Shown: positions 17,305 to 26,390 of the stretch, in pieces
Numbering within the stretch: position 1 is the first letter of the stretch
Layout of the letters: each line of letters opens with the position of its first letter
NCBI RefSeq assembly: GCF_015070385.1
Contig: NZ_JADCSA010000014.1
Coordinates: 28,384 to 92,383 of the forward strand
Length of the DNA: 64,000 bases
Direction of reading: 5' to 3'
DNA from: Nocardioides malaquae
GTDB taxonomy: Bacteria; Actinomycetota; Actinomycetes; Propionibacteriales; Nocardioidaceae
The notes under the pieces: generated by a model
Told to the model about the DNA's origin: nothing
The model's input: only the letters and a program-made list of their open reading frames with translations
Database searches by the model: none
Program-made: the position numbers and the translations under genes

Positions 17305-18174
17305 TCAGAGCCCGTTCAGCCAGGGCGCCACCACGAGCGCGGTCGGAGCCACCAGCAGGGCCCACGCCACCGCCAGGAGGGCGAGCGTCTGCAGCGGCCG
17401 CGGACGCACGAGCGAGAGCACGCGGACCCGTTCGACGAGGTCGACCGCACTGGCCCCCATCGCCCCGACAGGAGGACGGGCACCGGCCATCGCCAGCAGG
17501 GCGCGACCCAGGTCGCCCGCCGACCCGACCTTGAGGGCCGCCCGGTCCGCCAGGATCTCGACCAGGAGACGCACCTCCCGCAACGCCGCGTCGGAGGAGA
17601 CCCAGCGGGGGAAGGCGCGGTGGAGCACCGTGAAGGCCTCGAGCACCAGGTCGTGCCGGGCCGCCAGGTGCGCGCGCTCGTGCGCCAGCACCACCGTGAC
17701 CTGCTGCTCGTCGAGCGCGGCCAGGGCCGCCCCGGAGAGCACCACCCGGGGCTGGGCGACGTCCGGGACGCAGTAGGCCACGGGCACGTCATGGTCCAGC
17801 ACGCGCACCCGACCCAGGCTGCCACGATGCTCCGCGAGCAGGTCCAGGTGCTCGCGGTGGAGGCGACGCTCGGTGCGCAGCGACGTGCCCACGCGGTGAC
17901 CGGAGAACAGCAGACGCGCCACCACCACGACCGTGAGCAGGCCGGCGAGGACCGCCACCACCACGCCGACCGTCCCGGTGCCGTGCTCCCACGCCGAGGC
18001 AGTCATCAGCGAGAGACCCGCGCCGACGGCCGCCAGCACGGCTGCCAACGCGATCGCCTGCCAGAGCACGAGCGAGGCGATGGGCGTCAGGTGGAGCCGC
18101 TTCCAACGCGCCAGGGCAGCAGGAACCGGACCGGCGAGGGCCACCGCGGTCGCCCCCAGGGCCAGAGGTGTCAT
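17305..18174 (-). CDS. M56-family membrane metallopeptidase (BlaR/MecR-like)
   Basis: A 289-residue membrane protein with hydrophobic helices (about 5-22, 33-60, 68-90 and near 262-282) and the zinc protease motif HERAH (165-169) in a cytoplasmic or membrane-edge domain. The family includes BlaR1/MecR1, which cleave BlaI/MecI repressors, but this protein lacks the extracellular penicillin-binding sensor domain, as do most actinobacterial M56 proteins. It follows blaI with a 7-nt gap, so the two form a repressor/protease pair. Its signal is unknown; the divergent cytochrome bd operon suggests a link to respiration (inference). Start ATG at 18174 gives MTPLALGATAV, right before the first helix. 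Confidence 0.88.
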   Translation of the reverse strand: MTPLALGATAVALAGPVPAALARWKRLHLTPIASLVLWQAIALAAVLAAVGAGLSLMTASAWEHGTGTVGVVVAVLAGLLTVVVVARLLFSGHRVGTSLRTERRLHREHLDLLAEHRGSLGRVRVLDHDVPVAYCVPDVAQPRVVLSGAALAALDEQQVTVVLAHERAHLAARHDLVLEAFTVLHRAFPRWVSSDAALREVRLLVEILADRAALKVGSAGDLGRALLAMAGARPPVGAMGASAVDLVERVRVLSLVRPRPLQTLALLAVAWALLVAPTALVVAPWLNGL

Positions 18175-18181
18175 CAAGATG

Positions 18182-18595
18182 TCAGTCCAACGCCGCCAGG
18201 GCCTTGCGCAGGGCGGCGATCTCCTCGGCCGAGGCGTCCTCCACGAAGGCGACAAGGGCTGGCTCCCGCTCCCCCGACCCCAGGTCGGCGAGCGTCCCGC
18301 GCATCAGGTCGGCCGTCATCTCCGCCCGGGACGAGCGCGCCCGGTAACGGTAGGCCCGACCCTCCTTGTGCTGCTCGACCATTCCCTTGCGCGAGAGCCG
18401 GTCCATCACCGTCATCACGGTCGTGTAGGCCACGTCTCGCGAGGCGGAGATCTCCTGGTGCACCTCGCGGACCGTGACGTCCGCCTCGGGCGCGAGGTCC
18501 CACAGCACGTCCATGACCGTACGTTCGAGCTCACCCAGGGCCGCCTTCGAAGCCGGGCGGCGAGGCAGGGTGCGGGTGGGCTTCTTCACAGTCAC
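18182..18595 (-). CDS. blaI: BlaI/MecI/CopY-family repressor
   Basis: A 137-residue winged-helix dimeric repressor. The N-terminal half holds the winged helix (LGELERTVMDVLWD, TVREVHQEI, AYTTVMTVMDRLSRKG), the C-terminal half a dimerisation helix pair; the family is inactivated by cleavage between the two. GTG at 18595 is preceded at 7 nt by TATACT, a near-ideal -10 box, with no ribosome site, so a leaderless mRNA is likely and supports this start. The gene is divergent from cydA, and TACTAC/GTAGTA sites lie over both promoters, which suggests autoregulation and control of the cytochrome bd operon. Known BlaI-family targets include beta-lactamase and respiratory genes. Confidence 0.92.
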   Translation of the reverse strand: MTVKKPTRTLPRRPASKAALGELERTVMDVLWDLAPEADVTVREVHQEISASRDVAYTTVMTVMDRLSRKGMVEQHKEGRAYRYRARSSRAEMTADLMRGTLADLGSGEREPALVAFVEDASAEEIAALRKALAALD

Positions 18596-18602
18596 GTGCC
18601 CG

Positions 18603-18631
18603 AGTATACCTACGACACGACGACGTACTAC
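18603..18631 (-). promoter_or_regulatory. Putative leaderless blaI promoter with BlaI half-site at -35
   Basis: On the minus strand TATACT (18603-18608) lies 7 nt before the blaI GTG. Seventeen bases upstream, where a -35 should be, is GTAGTA (18626-18631), the reverse complement of the TACTAC half-site. Repressor binding there would block transcription of its own gene. Confidence 0.6.
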
Positions 18632-18640
18632 TCTTCTGCG

Positions 18641-18657
18641 TACTACGATTCGTAGTA
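18641..18657. promoter_or_regulatory. Putative BlaI operator between blaI and cydA
   Basis: A perfect 8-bp dyad with one central base: TACTACGA-T-TCGTAGTA. It lies in the 133-nt divergent gap and contains TACGAT, a TANNNT-type -10 candidate for cydA (18644-18649). A second copy of CGTACTAC (18624-18631) repeats the left arm 15 bp away. TAC/GTA dyads of this sort are the recognition type of BlaI/MecI repressors. Confidence 0.7.
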
Positions 18658-18728
18658 GTCAGGTGGAGGGCGCCCGAACGTCCACCGCCCCACGACCGGA
18701 GACCGGTCACCGTCCCCCTGGAGGCACT

Positions 18729-20180
18729 GTGGAAGTCCTGGACATCGCCAGATGGCAGTTCGGCATCATCACCGTCTACCACTTCTTGTTCGTGCCGCTC
18801 ACGATCGGCCTGACGATGCTCCTCGCCGTCATGGAGACGATCTGGGTGCGCACCCGCAAGGAGGAGTACCTGCGGCTGGTGAAGTTCTTCGGGAAGCTCT
18901 TCCTGATCAACTTCGCGCTCGGAGTCGTGACCGGAATCGTGCAGGAGTTCCAGTTCGGCATGAACTGGTCGGACTACTCACGCTTCGTCGGTGACGTCTT
19001 CGGGGCCCCACTGGCCATCGAGGGCCTGCTCGCCTTCTTCCTGGAGTCCACCTTCCTCGGGCTGTGGATCTTCGGCTGGGACAAGCTCCCCCGCGCCCTG
19101 CACGCCGCCTGCATGTGGCTGGTGCACATCGGCACGCTCGCCTCGGCCTGGTTCATCCTGGCCGCCAACAGCTGGATGCAGCACCCGGTCGGCCACACCT
19201 ACAACGCCGAGACCGGGCGGGCCGAGCTCGTCGACTTCGCGGCCGTCATGTTCAACAAGGTGCAGCTGGTCACCTTCCCGCACGTCGTGCTGGCGGCGTA
19301 CATGACCGCCGGAGCCTTCATGGCCGGGGTCGGTGCCTACCTCTACGTGAGCCGTCGCAAGCAGCACGCCGCGGACCGGAACCTCTACCGCCTGGCGATC
19401 CGGATCGGTGCCGTCGCAGCGTTGGTCGGCGGTCTGGGCGTGACCCTCAGCGGTGACGTCCAGGGCAAGATCATGACCGAGGTCCAGCCCATGAAGATGG
19501 CCGCAGCCGAGGGGCACTACGAGACCGAGGACGGTGCCTCGTTCTCGGTGCTGACGATCGGCAAGCTCGACGGCACCGAGGCCACCCCGATCATCGAGGT
19601 GCACGGGCTGCTCTCCTACCTGGGCACCGGTTCGTTCGACGGCACCGTCGAAGGCATCAACCCGTTGCGCGAGAAGTACGCCGAGACCTACGGCCAGGAC
19701 CCGGGCGCGGCCTACTACCACCCGGGCGACTACGTGCCCGTGATCCCGGTGACCTACTGGTCGTTCCGCTTCATGATGGGTCTGGGATTCGTCGTGGCCG
19801 CCGGCGCCGCCCTGCTGCTGTGGGTGACCCGCGCCAAGCGGCCGATCATGCCGGGCCGCTGGCTCGCCTGGTTCGGCATCAGCCTCCCGGTCTTCGCCGT
19901 CGCGGCCAACTCGTTCGGCTGGATCTTCACCGAGATGGGCCGCCAGCCGTGGGCCGTCTACGGGCTGATGACCACGCAGAACGCCGTCTCCCCCGGCGTG
20001 ACCGTCACCGAGGCCGCGATCTCGCTGCTCACCTTGACCCTGCTCTACGCCGTGCTGGCGGTGATCGAGGTCGGGCTGCTCGTCAAGTACGTCCGACGCG
20101 GCGCCGAGCCCTTCGTCGAGCCGCCGGACGTGCCCGTGGGAGGGCACGACGACGACCGCCCCATGGCCTTCGCCTACTGA
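18729..20180 (+). CDS. cydA: Cytochrome bd ubiquinol oxidase subunit I
   Basis: A 483-residue membrane subunit of the high-affinity terminal oxidase that passes electrons from menaquinol to oxygen and carries hemes b558, b595 and d. The N-terminus has the conserved RWQFGIITVYHF segment with axial His18, the Q-loop between helices 6 and 7 is of the short type, and the FRFMMG segment near residue 350 carries the heme b558 methionine. GTG at 18729 is chosen because it gives VEVLDIARWQF and has CTGGAGG 6 nt upstream. It heads cydA-cydB-cydDC and is divergent from blaI, sharing an operator region, so expression is probably derepressed under a signal sensed by the M56/BlaI pair. Confidence 0.96.
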   Translation: MEVLDIARWQFGIITVYHFLFVPLTIGLTMLLAVMETIWVRTRKEEYLRLVKFFGKLFLINFALGVVTGIVQEFQFGMNWSDYSRFVGDVFGAPLAIEGLLAFFLESTFLGLWIFGWDKLPRALHAACMWLVHIGTLASAWFILAANSWMQHPVGHTYNAETGRAELVDFAAVMFNKVQLVTFPHVVLAAYMTAGAFMAGVGAYLYVSRRKQHAADRNLYRLAIRIGAVAALVGGLGVTLSGDVQGKIMTEVQPMKMAAAEGHYETEDGASFSVLTIGKLDGTEATPIIEVHGLLSYLGTGSFDGTVEGINPLREKYAETYGQDPGAAYYHPGDYVPVIPVTYWSFRFMMGLGFVVAAGAALLLWVTRAKRPIMPGRWLAWFGISLPVFAVAANSFGWIFTEMGRQPWAVYGLMTTQNAVSPGVTVTEAAISLLTLTLLYAVLAVIEVGLLVKYVRRGAEPFVEPPDVPVGGHDDDRPMAFAY

Positions 20181-20198
20181 GAGAGGAGCAGGATTCCG

Positions 20199-21242
20199 AT
20201 GGAACTCACCACCGTCTGGTTCGCGCTCATCGCGATCCTCTGGATCGGATACTTCGCCCTCGAGGGCTTCGACTTCGGCGTCGGCATGCTCATGCCGCAC
20301 CTGGCGAAGAACGAGAAGGAACGCCGCGTCATGTACAACACCGTCGGCCCCGTGTGGGACGGCAACGAGGTGTGGGTGCTGGTGGCCGGTGGCGCCACCT
20401 TCGCGGCGTTCCCCGAGTGGTACGCCACCCTCTTCAGTGGCTTCTACCTCCCGCTGCTGCTGATCCTGGTGGCGCTGATCGTGCGCAACCTGGCCTTCGA
20501 GTACCGGGGCAAGAAGGACTCCGACTCGTGGCGCAAGAAGTGGGACGTCGCCCTGGTCGTCGGCTCCTGGCTGCCGGCCGTCCTGTGGGGCGTGGCCTTC
20601 GCCAACATCGTTGCCGGGGTGCCGATCGACGCCGACAAGGAGTTCACCGGCAACCTCTTCACGCTGCTCAACCCGCTGGGCCTGCTCGGTGGGCTGGTGA
20701 CGGCGAGCCTCTTCGCCACCCACGGGGCCATCTTCGTGGCCCTCAAGACCGACGGCGAGATCCGGCACCGTGCCCGGGCCATGGCCGCGAAGCTGGGGCT
20801 CGTCACCGCCGTGCTCGCGATCGCCTTCATGGGGTGGATCCAGGTGAAGACCGGTGACACGGCCTCCGCCGTCGCCTTCGTCGCCGCTGCAGCTGCCCTG
20901 GTGGGGGCGATGGCGGCCAACCTGCGCGGGCGAGAGGGCTGGGCCTTCATCGGCACCTTCGCCACGATCGCGCTGGCCGTCGCGGGGCTCTTCCTGGCGC
21001 TCTTCCCCGACGTCATGCCCTCGACCACCGACGCGGCCTACTCGTTGACCACGACCAACGCCGCGGCGACGGCCTACACCCTCAAGATCATGACCTGGGT
21101 GGCGGTCATCTTCACCCCGATCGTGCTCATGTACCAGGCCTGGACCTACTGGGTCTTCCGCAAGCGCATCACCACCGACAGCATCCCCGACCCGGTGCCC
21201 GACGACGCGTACGCCGGCCACCCCGGCGCCGAGGTGGAGTGA
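20199..21242 (+). CDS. cydB: Cytochrome bd ubiquinol oxidase subunit II
   Basis: A 347-residue membrane protein with about eight hydrophobic helices, the second structural subunit of cytochrome bd oxidase. The N-terminal LWIGYFALEGFDFGVG segment and the following GPVWDGNEVW segment (near residue 53-62) are hallmark CydB motifs. It starts 18 nt after the cydA stop with GAGAGGAGC as ribosome site, and ends 4 nt before cydDC. Function depends on CydA for heme binding. Confidence 0.96.
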   Translation: MELTTVWFALIAILWIGYFALEGFDFGVGMLMPHLAKNEKERRVMYNTVGPVWDGNEVWVLVAGGATFAAFPEWYATLFSGFYLPLLLILVALIVRNLAFEYRGKKDSDSWRKKWDVALVVGSWLPAVLWGVAFANIVAGVPIDADKEFTGNLFTLLNPLGLLGGLVTASLFATHGAIFVALKTDGEIRHRARAMAAKLGLVTAVLAIAFMGWIQVKTGDTASAVAFVAAAAALVGAMAANLRGREGWAFIGTFATIALAVAGLFLALFPDVMPSTTDAAYSLTTTNAAATAYTLKIMTWVAVIFTPIVLMYQAWTYWVFRKRITTDSIPDPVPDDAYAGHPGAEVE

Positions 21243-21246
21243 CCGC

Positions 21247-24200
21247 GTGAAGCCCTTGGACCCTGCGCTCGTCCCCCACCTCCTCCCGGCTCGAGGCCCC
21301 CTGCTCACGGGGGTCGTCGCGGGGACGGCGCAGGGTCTGCTGGCCGTGGCCCAGGCCTGGGCGGTGGGTGCTCTCATCGTCCGACTGGTGACCGACCCTT
21401 CGGGCGACGGCTGGCACTCCCCCGCCCTGTGGCTGGCCGTCGTGCTCGTCGCCCGGGCTGCGGCCGGCTACGTCGTCGACGTGAGTGCGGCCCGCGCGTC
21501 GGCCCGCGTCTCCACGGTCCTGCGGCGTCGACTGCTGGAGTCGGCCGCCCGGCTCGACGTGCTGCAGCTCTCGCGGCACCGCACCGGCGAGATGACCGCG
21601 CTGGCCACCCGTGGCATGGCCGCGGTCGAGCCCTACCTGACCCGCTACCTGCCCTCGCTCGTGCTGGCTGCGGTGCTGCCCGCGGCCACGATCGCGACGA
21701 TCTTCTACCTCGACTGGGTCTCCGGCCTCGTCGTCGTGCTCACCCTCCCCCTGGTGCCGGTCTTCGCGATCCTGATCGGGCTCAACACGAAGGACCGCGC
21801 CGAGCGTCAGTGGCGCGAGATGGCGACCCTGTCGGGCCACTTCCTCGACGTCGTGCGTGGCCTGCCGACCCTGGTGGCCCACCGTCGGGCCAACGCCCAG
21901 TCGCGCACGATCCGTCAGGTCACCGACCGCTACCGCCGCGCCACGCTCGACACCTTGAAGATCGCCTTCGTCTCCTCGGCCGCCCTCGAGTTCATCGCCA
22001 CCCTCTCGGTCGCCCTCGTCGCCGTGGTGGTCGGCCTGCGGCTGGCAAACGACGGCATCGACTTCGAGACCGCCCTGATCGTCTTGCTGCTCGCGCCGGA
22101 GGCCTACTGGCCGTGGCGTCGGGTCGGGGCGGAGTTCCACGCCGCGGCTGAGGGCACGGCCACCTTCGCCACCGCCACCGCCCTGCTCACCGCGGACACT
22201 GACGACGTCGTGGGTGCCCGCGGCGAAGGCGCCGACGCCCCGTCGTCAGACGGGGCGCCCCTGAAGCGCGGGGTCCGTCTGGAGTCGGTCGGCTTCACCT
22301 ACCCGGGCCGACGAGACCCGGCACTCGCCCCGCTGAACGCCTCCCTGCCGGCGCGGGGTCTGGTCGCCGTGGTCGGTCCCTCGGGGGCCGGCAAGTCGAC
22401 GCTGCTGCACCTGTTGACCGGGGAGCTCACCCCCACCACCGGCGCCGTCGAGGTCGACGGGGTGCCGCTCTCCGACGTCGCTCCGACCCGCTGGCACGCC
22501 GGGGTGGCGACCGCTCCGCAACGGCCCTGGCTGACCGCCGGCACGATCGCCGAGAACCTGCTGGTCGGGCGCCCCGACGCCGACACCCAGGATCTCTGGA
22601 ACGCTCTCGACTCCGTCGACCTGCGCGGCGTCGTGAGCGCCCTGCCCGCGGGCCTCGACACGCCTCTGGGCGAGGACGGCGCCGGCCTCTCCGCCGGACA
22701 ACGCGCCCGCCTGGGGCTGGCCCGCGTCGTGCTCGCCGCGCGGCCGGTGGTGCTGCTCGACGAGCCCAGCGCCCACCTCGACACCGAGTCGGAGGCCGTG
22801 CTGCTGCGTACGCTCCGGCGCCTCGCCGACGACGCCCTCGTCGTCGTGGTGGCCCACCGCAGTGCCGTGGTCGACGCCGCCGACCAGGTGCTCGAGGTGG
22901 CCCCCTCCCCCGTCGCTGCCACGACCCCGGTGCTTGACGCGTCCACCGCGCTCGACGTGACCGCGGTGGCCGACACCGGTCCCGGCAGCCAGGGAGCGAG
23001 CCGGGGTGCCCGCGTCACGACCACCGACGACGGTGATCTCGAGCCGGCGCGCTGGGGCGTGCGTACCGGGACCGTGCTCGGCGCGCTCTCCGTCGCCTCC
23101 GGCGTGGCGTTGACCGCCACCGCTGCCTGGCTCATCACTCGGGCCTCGGAGCACCCACCCGTGATGTACCTCATCGTCGCGATCGTCGGCGTGCGGACCT
23201 TCGGTCTGGGCCGCCCGGTGCTGCGGTACGCGGAGCGCCTGGTCTCCCACGACGCCGCGTTCCGGCTGCTGGCCGAGCGGCGGGCCCAGGTCTACGACGC
23301 CCTCGTGCCGCTGGTGCCCGGACGTCTGGGAGTGCGCCGCGGTGACCTGTTGACCAGCGTCGTCGACGACGTGGACGCCCTCGTCGACGACCAGCTCCGG
23401 GTCCGGCAGCCGCGGGCCACCGCTGCCCTCGTGGTGGCGTTGGCGTTGGTCTTCGCCTTCTTCGTGCACCCGTGGGGTGCGGTCGCCGTGGCAGTCGTGA
23501 GCGCGGCCGGTCTCGCCGCACACCTGCTCACGCTGGCCCGGGTGCGCGCGGCCGAGGGCGACTTCGTCGCGGCGCGCGCGGAGGTCTCCACCCAGGTCGA
23601 GGCCTACCTGCACAGCCTGCGGCAGTGGGTGCTGTGGCAGGCCGAGTCGACCGCCCTGGCCCGCGTCGACGCCGCCTCCGAGCGTCTCGGCGTCGCCAGC
23701 CGACGCTCCGCCCGGGCCTCCGCGCTGGGCCACGCCCTGGTCCTGCTCTCCTGCGGGTTCGGACTGGCCGGCACCGCGGCGTTGATGGCCCCACCCCTCC
23801 AGCTCGGACAGCTCTCGCCGGCGATGACGGCCCTCCTGGTCATGTTGCCGCTGGCGATGGTCGATGTCTTCGGCCCCCTGGTCGACGCCGCTCCCGTGGC
23901 GGTGCGGACCCAGGCGGCAGCCGCCCGACTCGAGGCGCTCACCCGGCGGGAACCGGCTGTGGCCGTCGCGCCGGGCCTGGCCCCGGAGCCGCTCTCGGCG
24001 CACCCCGACGGCGCCGTCGTCAGGGCCGACCTCGGGTGGGGCGACGAACCCGCCGTCCGCGGCCTCGACCTCGACCTGCCGGCCGGGGCCCGGGTCGGGC
24101 TGGTCGGCCCGAGCGGCTGCGGCAAGTCGACCGTCGCCGCAGGGTTGATGCGCTTCCTCGACCCGACGGCCGGGCAGGTGACCTGGGACGACACCGACGC

Positions 24201-24684
24201 CCGAGGGCTCCACCCCGACACGATCCGGGAGCGGGTCGGCCTCGTCGACGACGACCCCTACGTCTTCACCTCGACCGTGCTGGAGAACGTACGCCTCGCG
24301 CGGCCCGACGCCGACGACCACGACGTGCTCGCGGCCCTCGAGCGCGCACGTCTGGGCGCGTGGGTCGCGGCCCTCCCCCACGGCGCGGAGACGATGGTGG
24401 GTGAAGGTCACGCGCACGTCTCCGGTGGGGAACGAGCTCGCCTGGCGTTGGCCAGGGCGCTGCTGGCCGACCAGCCGGTGCTGGTGCTCGACGAGCCGAC
24501 CGCGCACCTGGACACCGAGACCGCCCGAGCGGTGAGTGCCGAGCTGCTGGAGCAGCACGGACGCAGCATCCTGTGGATCACCCACGGCCGCGTGGGCCTG
24601 GACGCCATGGACCACGTGGTGGTCCTCGACGCCGCGGGGCAGGCGCCTCGGCTGCTGCCCCGCGACGGCGTCAGCGTGGGGTGA
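21247..24684 (+). CDS. cydDC: Fused CydD-CydC ABC exporter
   Basis: An 1145-residue single-chain ABC transporter with two copies of a six-helix membrane domain plus ATPase. First half: membrane domain about 20-300, Walker A GPSGAGKST near residue 380, signature LSAGQRARL and Walker B VVLLDEPSAHLD. Second half: membrane domain about 600-880, Walker A GPSGCGKST near 955, signature SGGERARL, Walker B VLVLDEPTAHLD. CydDC exports thiols/cysteine or moves heme and is required to assemble cytochrome bd. In Mycobacterium the halves are separate genes; a fusion like this is also known from Streptomyces. GTG start is 4 nt after the cydB stop. It is convergent with rnj with a 3-nt gap. Confidence 0.93.
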   Translation: MKPLDPALVPHLLPARGPLLTGVVAGTAQGLLAVAQAWAVGALIVRLVTDPSGDGWHSPALWLAVVLVARAAAGYVVDVSAARASARVSTVLRRRLLESAARLDVLQLSRHRTGEMTALATRGMAAVEPYLTRYLPSLVLAAVLPAATIATIFYLDWVSGLVVVLTLPLVPVFAILIGLNTKDRAERQWREMATLSGHFLDVVRGLPTLVAHRRANAQSRTIRQVTDRYRRATLDTLKIAFVSSAALEFIATLSVALVAVVVGLRLANDGIDFETALIVLLLAPEAYWPWRRVGAEFHAAAEGTATFATATALLTADTDDVVGARGEGADAPSSDGAPLKRGVRLESVGFTYPGRRDPALAPLNASLPARGLVAVVGPSGAGKSTLLHLLTGELTPTTGAVEVDGVPLSDVAPTRWHAGVATAPQRPWLTAGTIAENLLVGRPDADTQDLWNALDSVDLRGVVSALPAGLDTPLGEDGAGLSAGQRARLGLARVVLAARPVVLLDEPSAHLDTESEAVLLRTLRRLADDALVVVVAHRSAVVDAADQVLEVAPSPVAATTPVLDASTALDVTAVADTGPGSQGASRGARVTTTDDGDLEPARWGVRTGTVLGALSVASGVALTATAAWLITRASEHPPVMYLIVAIVGVRTFGLGRPVLRYAERLVSHDAAFRLLAERRAQVYDALVPLVPGRLGVRRGDLLTSVVDDVDALVDDQLRVRQPRATAALVVALALVFAFFVHPWGAVAVAVVSAAGLAAHLLTLARVRAAEGDFVAARAEVSTQVEAYLHSLRQWVLWQAESTALARVDAASERLGVASRRSARASALGHALVLLSCGFGLAGTAALMAPPLQLGQLSPAMTALLVMLPLAMVDVFGPLVDAAPVAVRTQAAAARLEALTRREPAVAVAPGLAPEPLSAHPDGAVVRADLGWGDEPAVRGLDLDLPAGARVGLVGPSGCGKSTVAAGLMRFLDPTAGQVTWDDTDARGLHPDTIRERVGLVDDDPYVFTSTVLENVRLARPDADDHDVLAALERARLGAWVAALPHGAETMVGEGHAHVSGGERARLALARALLADQPVLVLDEPTAHLDTETARAVSAELLEQHGRSILWITHGRVGLDAMDHVVVLDAAGQAPRLLPRDGVSVG

Positions 24685-24687
24685 GGC

Positions 24688-26382
24688 TCAGGCCTCGATC
24701 ACGACCGGCACGATCATGGGCCGGCGACGGTGGGCCTTGTTGACCCAACGACCCACGACGCGCCGCACGGCCTGCTGCAGCTGGTAGGTGTCGGTCACGC
24801 CCTCGGCCATCGCGGTCTCGAGGGCTCGCACGATGCCGGGCTTGACGCTCTCGAAGACGGAGTCGTCCTCCGCGAACCCGCGCGAGTGCACCTCCGGTCC
24901 GCTGGAGACCTTGCCCGTGACCGAGTCGACCACCGTGATCACCGAGATGAAGCCCTCCTCGGCCAGGATCCGCCGGTCCTTGAGCGAGGCCTCGGTGATG
25001 TCACCACCGACGGTCGTGCCGTCGACGAAGACATAGCCGCAGTCGACCTTGCCGACCACGCGGGCCCGGCCGTCGACCAGGTCGACCACGACGCCGTCCT
25101 CAGCCATCACGATGTGGTCGTCGTCGATGCCGGTCGCCCGGGCCAGGTCGGCGTTGGCCTGCATGTGGCGGACCTCGCCGTGCACCGGCATCACGTTGCG
25201 GGGCTTGACGATGTTGTAGCAGTAGAGGAGCTCACCTGCACTGGCGTGGCCCGACACGTGCACCAGGGCGTTGCCCTTGTGCACCACGTTGGCGCCCAGC
25301 TTGGCCAGGCCGTTGATCACGCGGTAGATCGAGGTCTCGTTGCCCGGGATGAGCGACGAGGCGAGGACGACGGTGTCGCCCTCCTCCAGGTGCACGAAGG
25401 AGTGGCTGCGCTGGGCGATGCGGCTCAGCGCCGAGAGCGGCTCGCCCTGCGACCCGGTCGAGATGAGCACCTGACGCTCGGGCGGCAGCTTCGCCAGCTC
25501 CTTGGCGTCCACGATCACGCCTGCCGGCACGTCGAGGTAGCCGAGCTCCTTGGCGATCTGCATGTTGCGCACCATCGAGCGGCCCACGTAGGCCACCTTG
25601 CGCCCGTGGGCGACCGCGGCGTCGAGCGCCTGCTGCACGCGGTGCACGTGGGAGGCGAAGCAGGCGACGATGATCCGCTGCTGCGACTTGTGGAAGACCC
25701 GGTCGAGCACCGGGCCGATGTCCTTCTCGTGGGTGGTGAAGCCCGGCACCTCGGCGTTGGTGGAGTCGGTCAGGAAGAGGTCGACCCCCTCCTCACCCAG
25801 CCGGGCGAAGTGACGCAGGTCGGTGACGCGACCGTCGAGCGGCAGCTGGTCCATCTTGAAGTCGCCGGTGTGCAGCACCATGCCGGCGCCGGTGCGGATC
25901 GCGACCGCGAGGGCGTCGGGGATCGAGTGGTTGACCGCGACGAACTCCAGCTCGAAGGGGCCGAACGTGATCCGCTCGCCCTCCTTGACCACGTGGCGCA
26001 CGGTCTCCTTGAGACGGTGCTCCTTCAGCTTGGAGCCCAGCAGCGCCAGCGTGAGCTCCGAGCCCACGAGGGGGATGGTGCCCCGCTCGCGCAGGAGGTA
26101 GGGCGTGGCGCCGATGTGGTCCTCGTGACCGTGGGTCAGCACCAGGGCCTCGACGTCGTCGAGACGGTCCCTGATGGAGGCGAAGTCGGGCAGGATCAGG
26201 TCGACGCCGGGGTGGTGCTCCTCGGGGAAGAGCACCCCGCAGTCGACGATCAGCAGACGACCGTCGTACTCGAAGACGGTCATGTTGCGACCGACCTCTC
26301 CCAGACCACCCAGGGCGACGACGCGCAGGGCGCCCTTCGCGAGCGGCGGGGCGGCGTCCAGTTCAGGGTGGGGATGCGACAT
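24688..26382 (-). CDS. rnj: Ribonuclease J
   Basis: A 564-residue metallo-beta-lactamase/beta-CASP ribonuclease with 5'-exonuclease and endonuclease activity in RNA maturation and decay. The metal-binding motif HGHEDH spans residues 84-89; the N-terminal VVALGGLGEVGRNM segment is diagnostic, and the beta-CASP region includes the SxGSQGEPLSALS segment (near 313-325). The ATG at 26382 has TGAGGA as ribosome site inside the end of dapA, 8 nt away, and the dapA-rnj order is conserved across actinobacteria. It converges with cydDC. Confidence 0.96.
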   Translation of the reverse strand: MSHPHPELDAAPPLAKGALRVVALGGLGEVGRNMTVFEYDGRLLIVDCGVLFPEEHHPGVDLILPDFASIRDRLDDVEALVLTHGHEDHIGATPYLLRERGTIPLVGSELTLALLGSKLKEHRLKETVRHVVKEGERITFGPFELEFVAVNHSIPDALAVAIRTGAGMVLHTGDFKMDQLPLDGRVTDLRHFARLGEEGVDLFLTDSTNAEVPGFTTHEKDIGPVLDRVFHKSQQRIIVACFASHVHRVQQALDAAVAHGRKVAYVGRSMVRNMQIAKELGYLDVPAGVIVDAKELAKLPPERQVLISTGSQGEPLSALSRIAQRSHSFVHLEEGDTVVLASSLIPGNETSIYRVINGLAKLGANVVHKGNALVHVSGHASAGELLYCYNIVKPRNVMPVHGEVRHMQANADLARATGIDDDHIVMAEDGVVVDLVDGRARVVGKVDCGYVFVDGTTVGGDITEASLKDRRILAEEGFISVITVVDSVTGKVSSGPEVHSRGFAEDDSVFESVKPGIVRALETAMAEGVTDTYQLQQAVRRVVGRWVNKAHRRRPMIVPVVIEA

Positions 26383-26390
26383 GCAGTTCC

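Noticed and set aside
21247-24684. CydDC fusion considered as an assembly join of two genes
   Set aside because: The reading frame is continuous through a proper inter-domain linker and the same fusion is known from Streptomyces.
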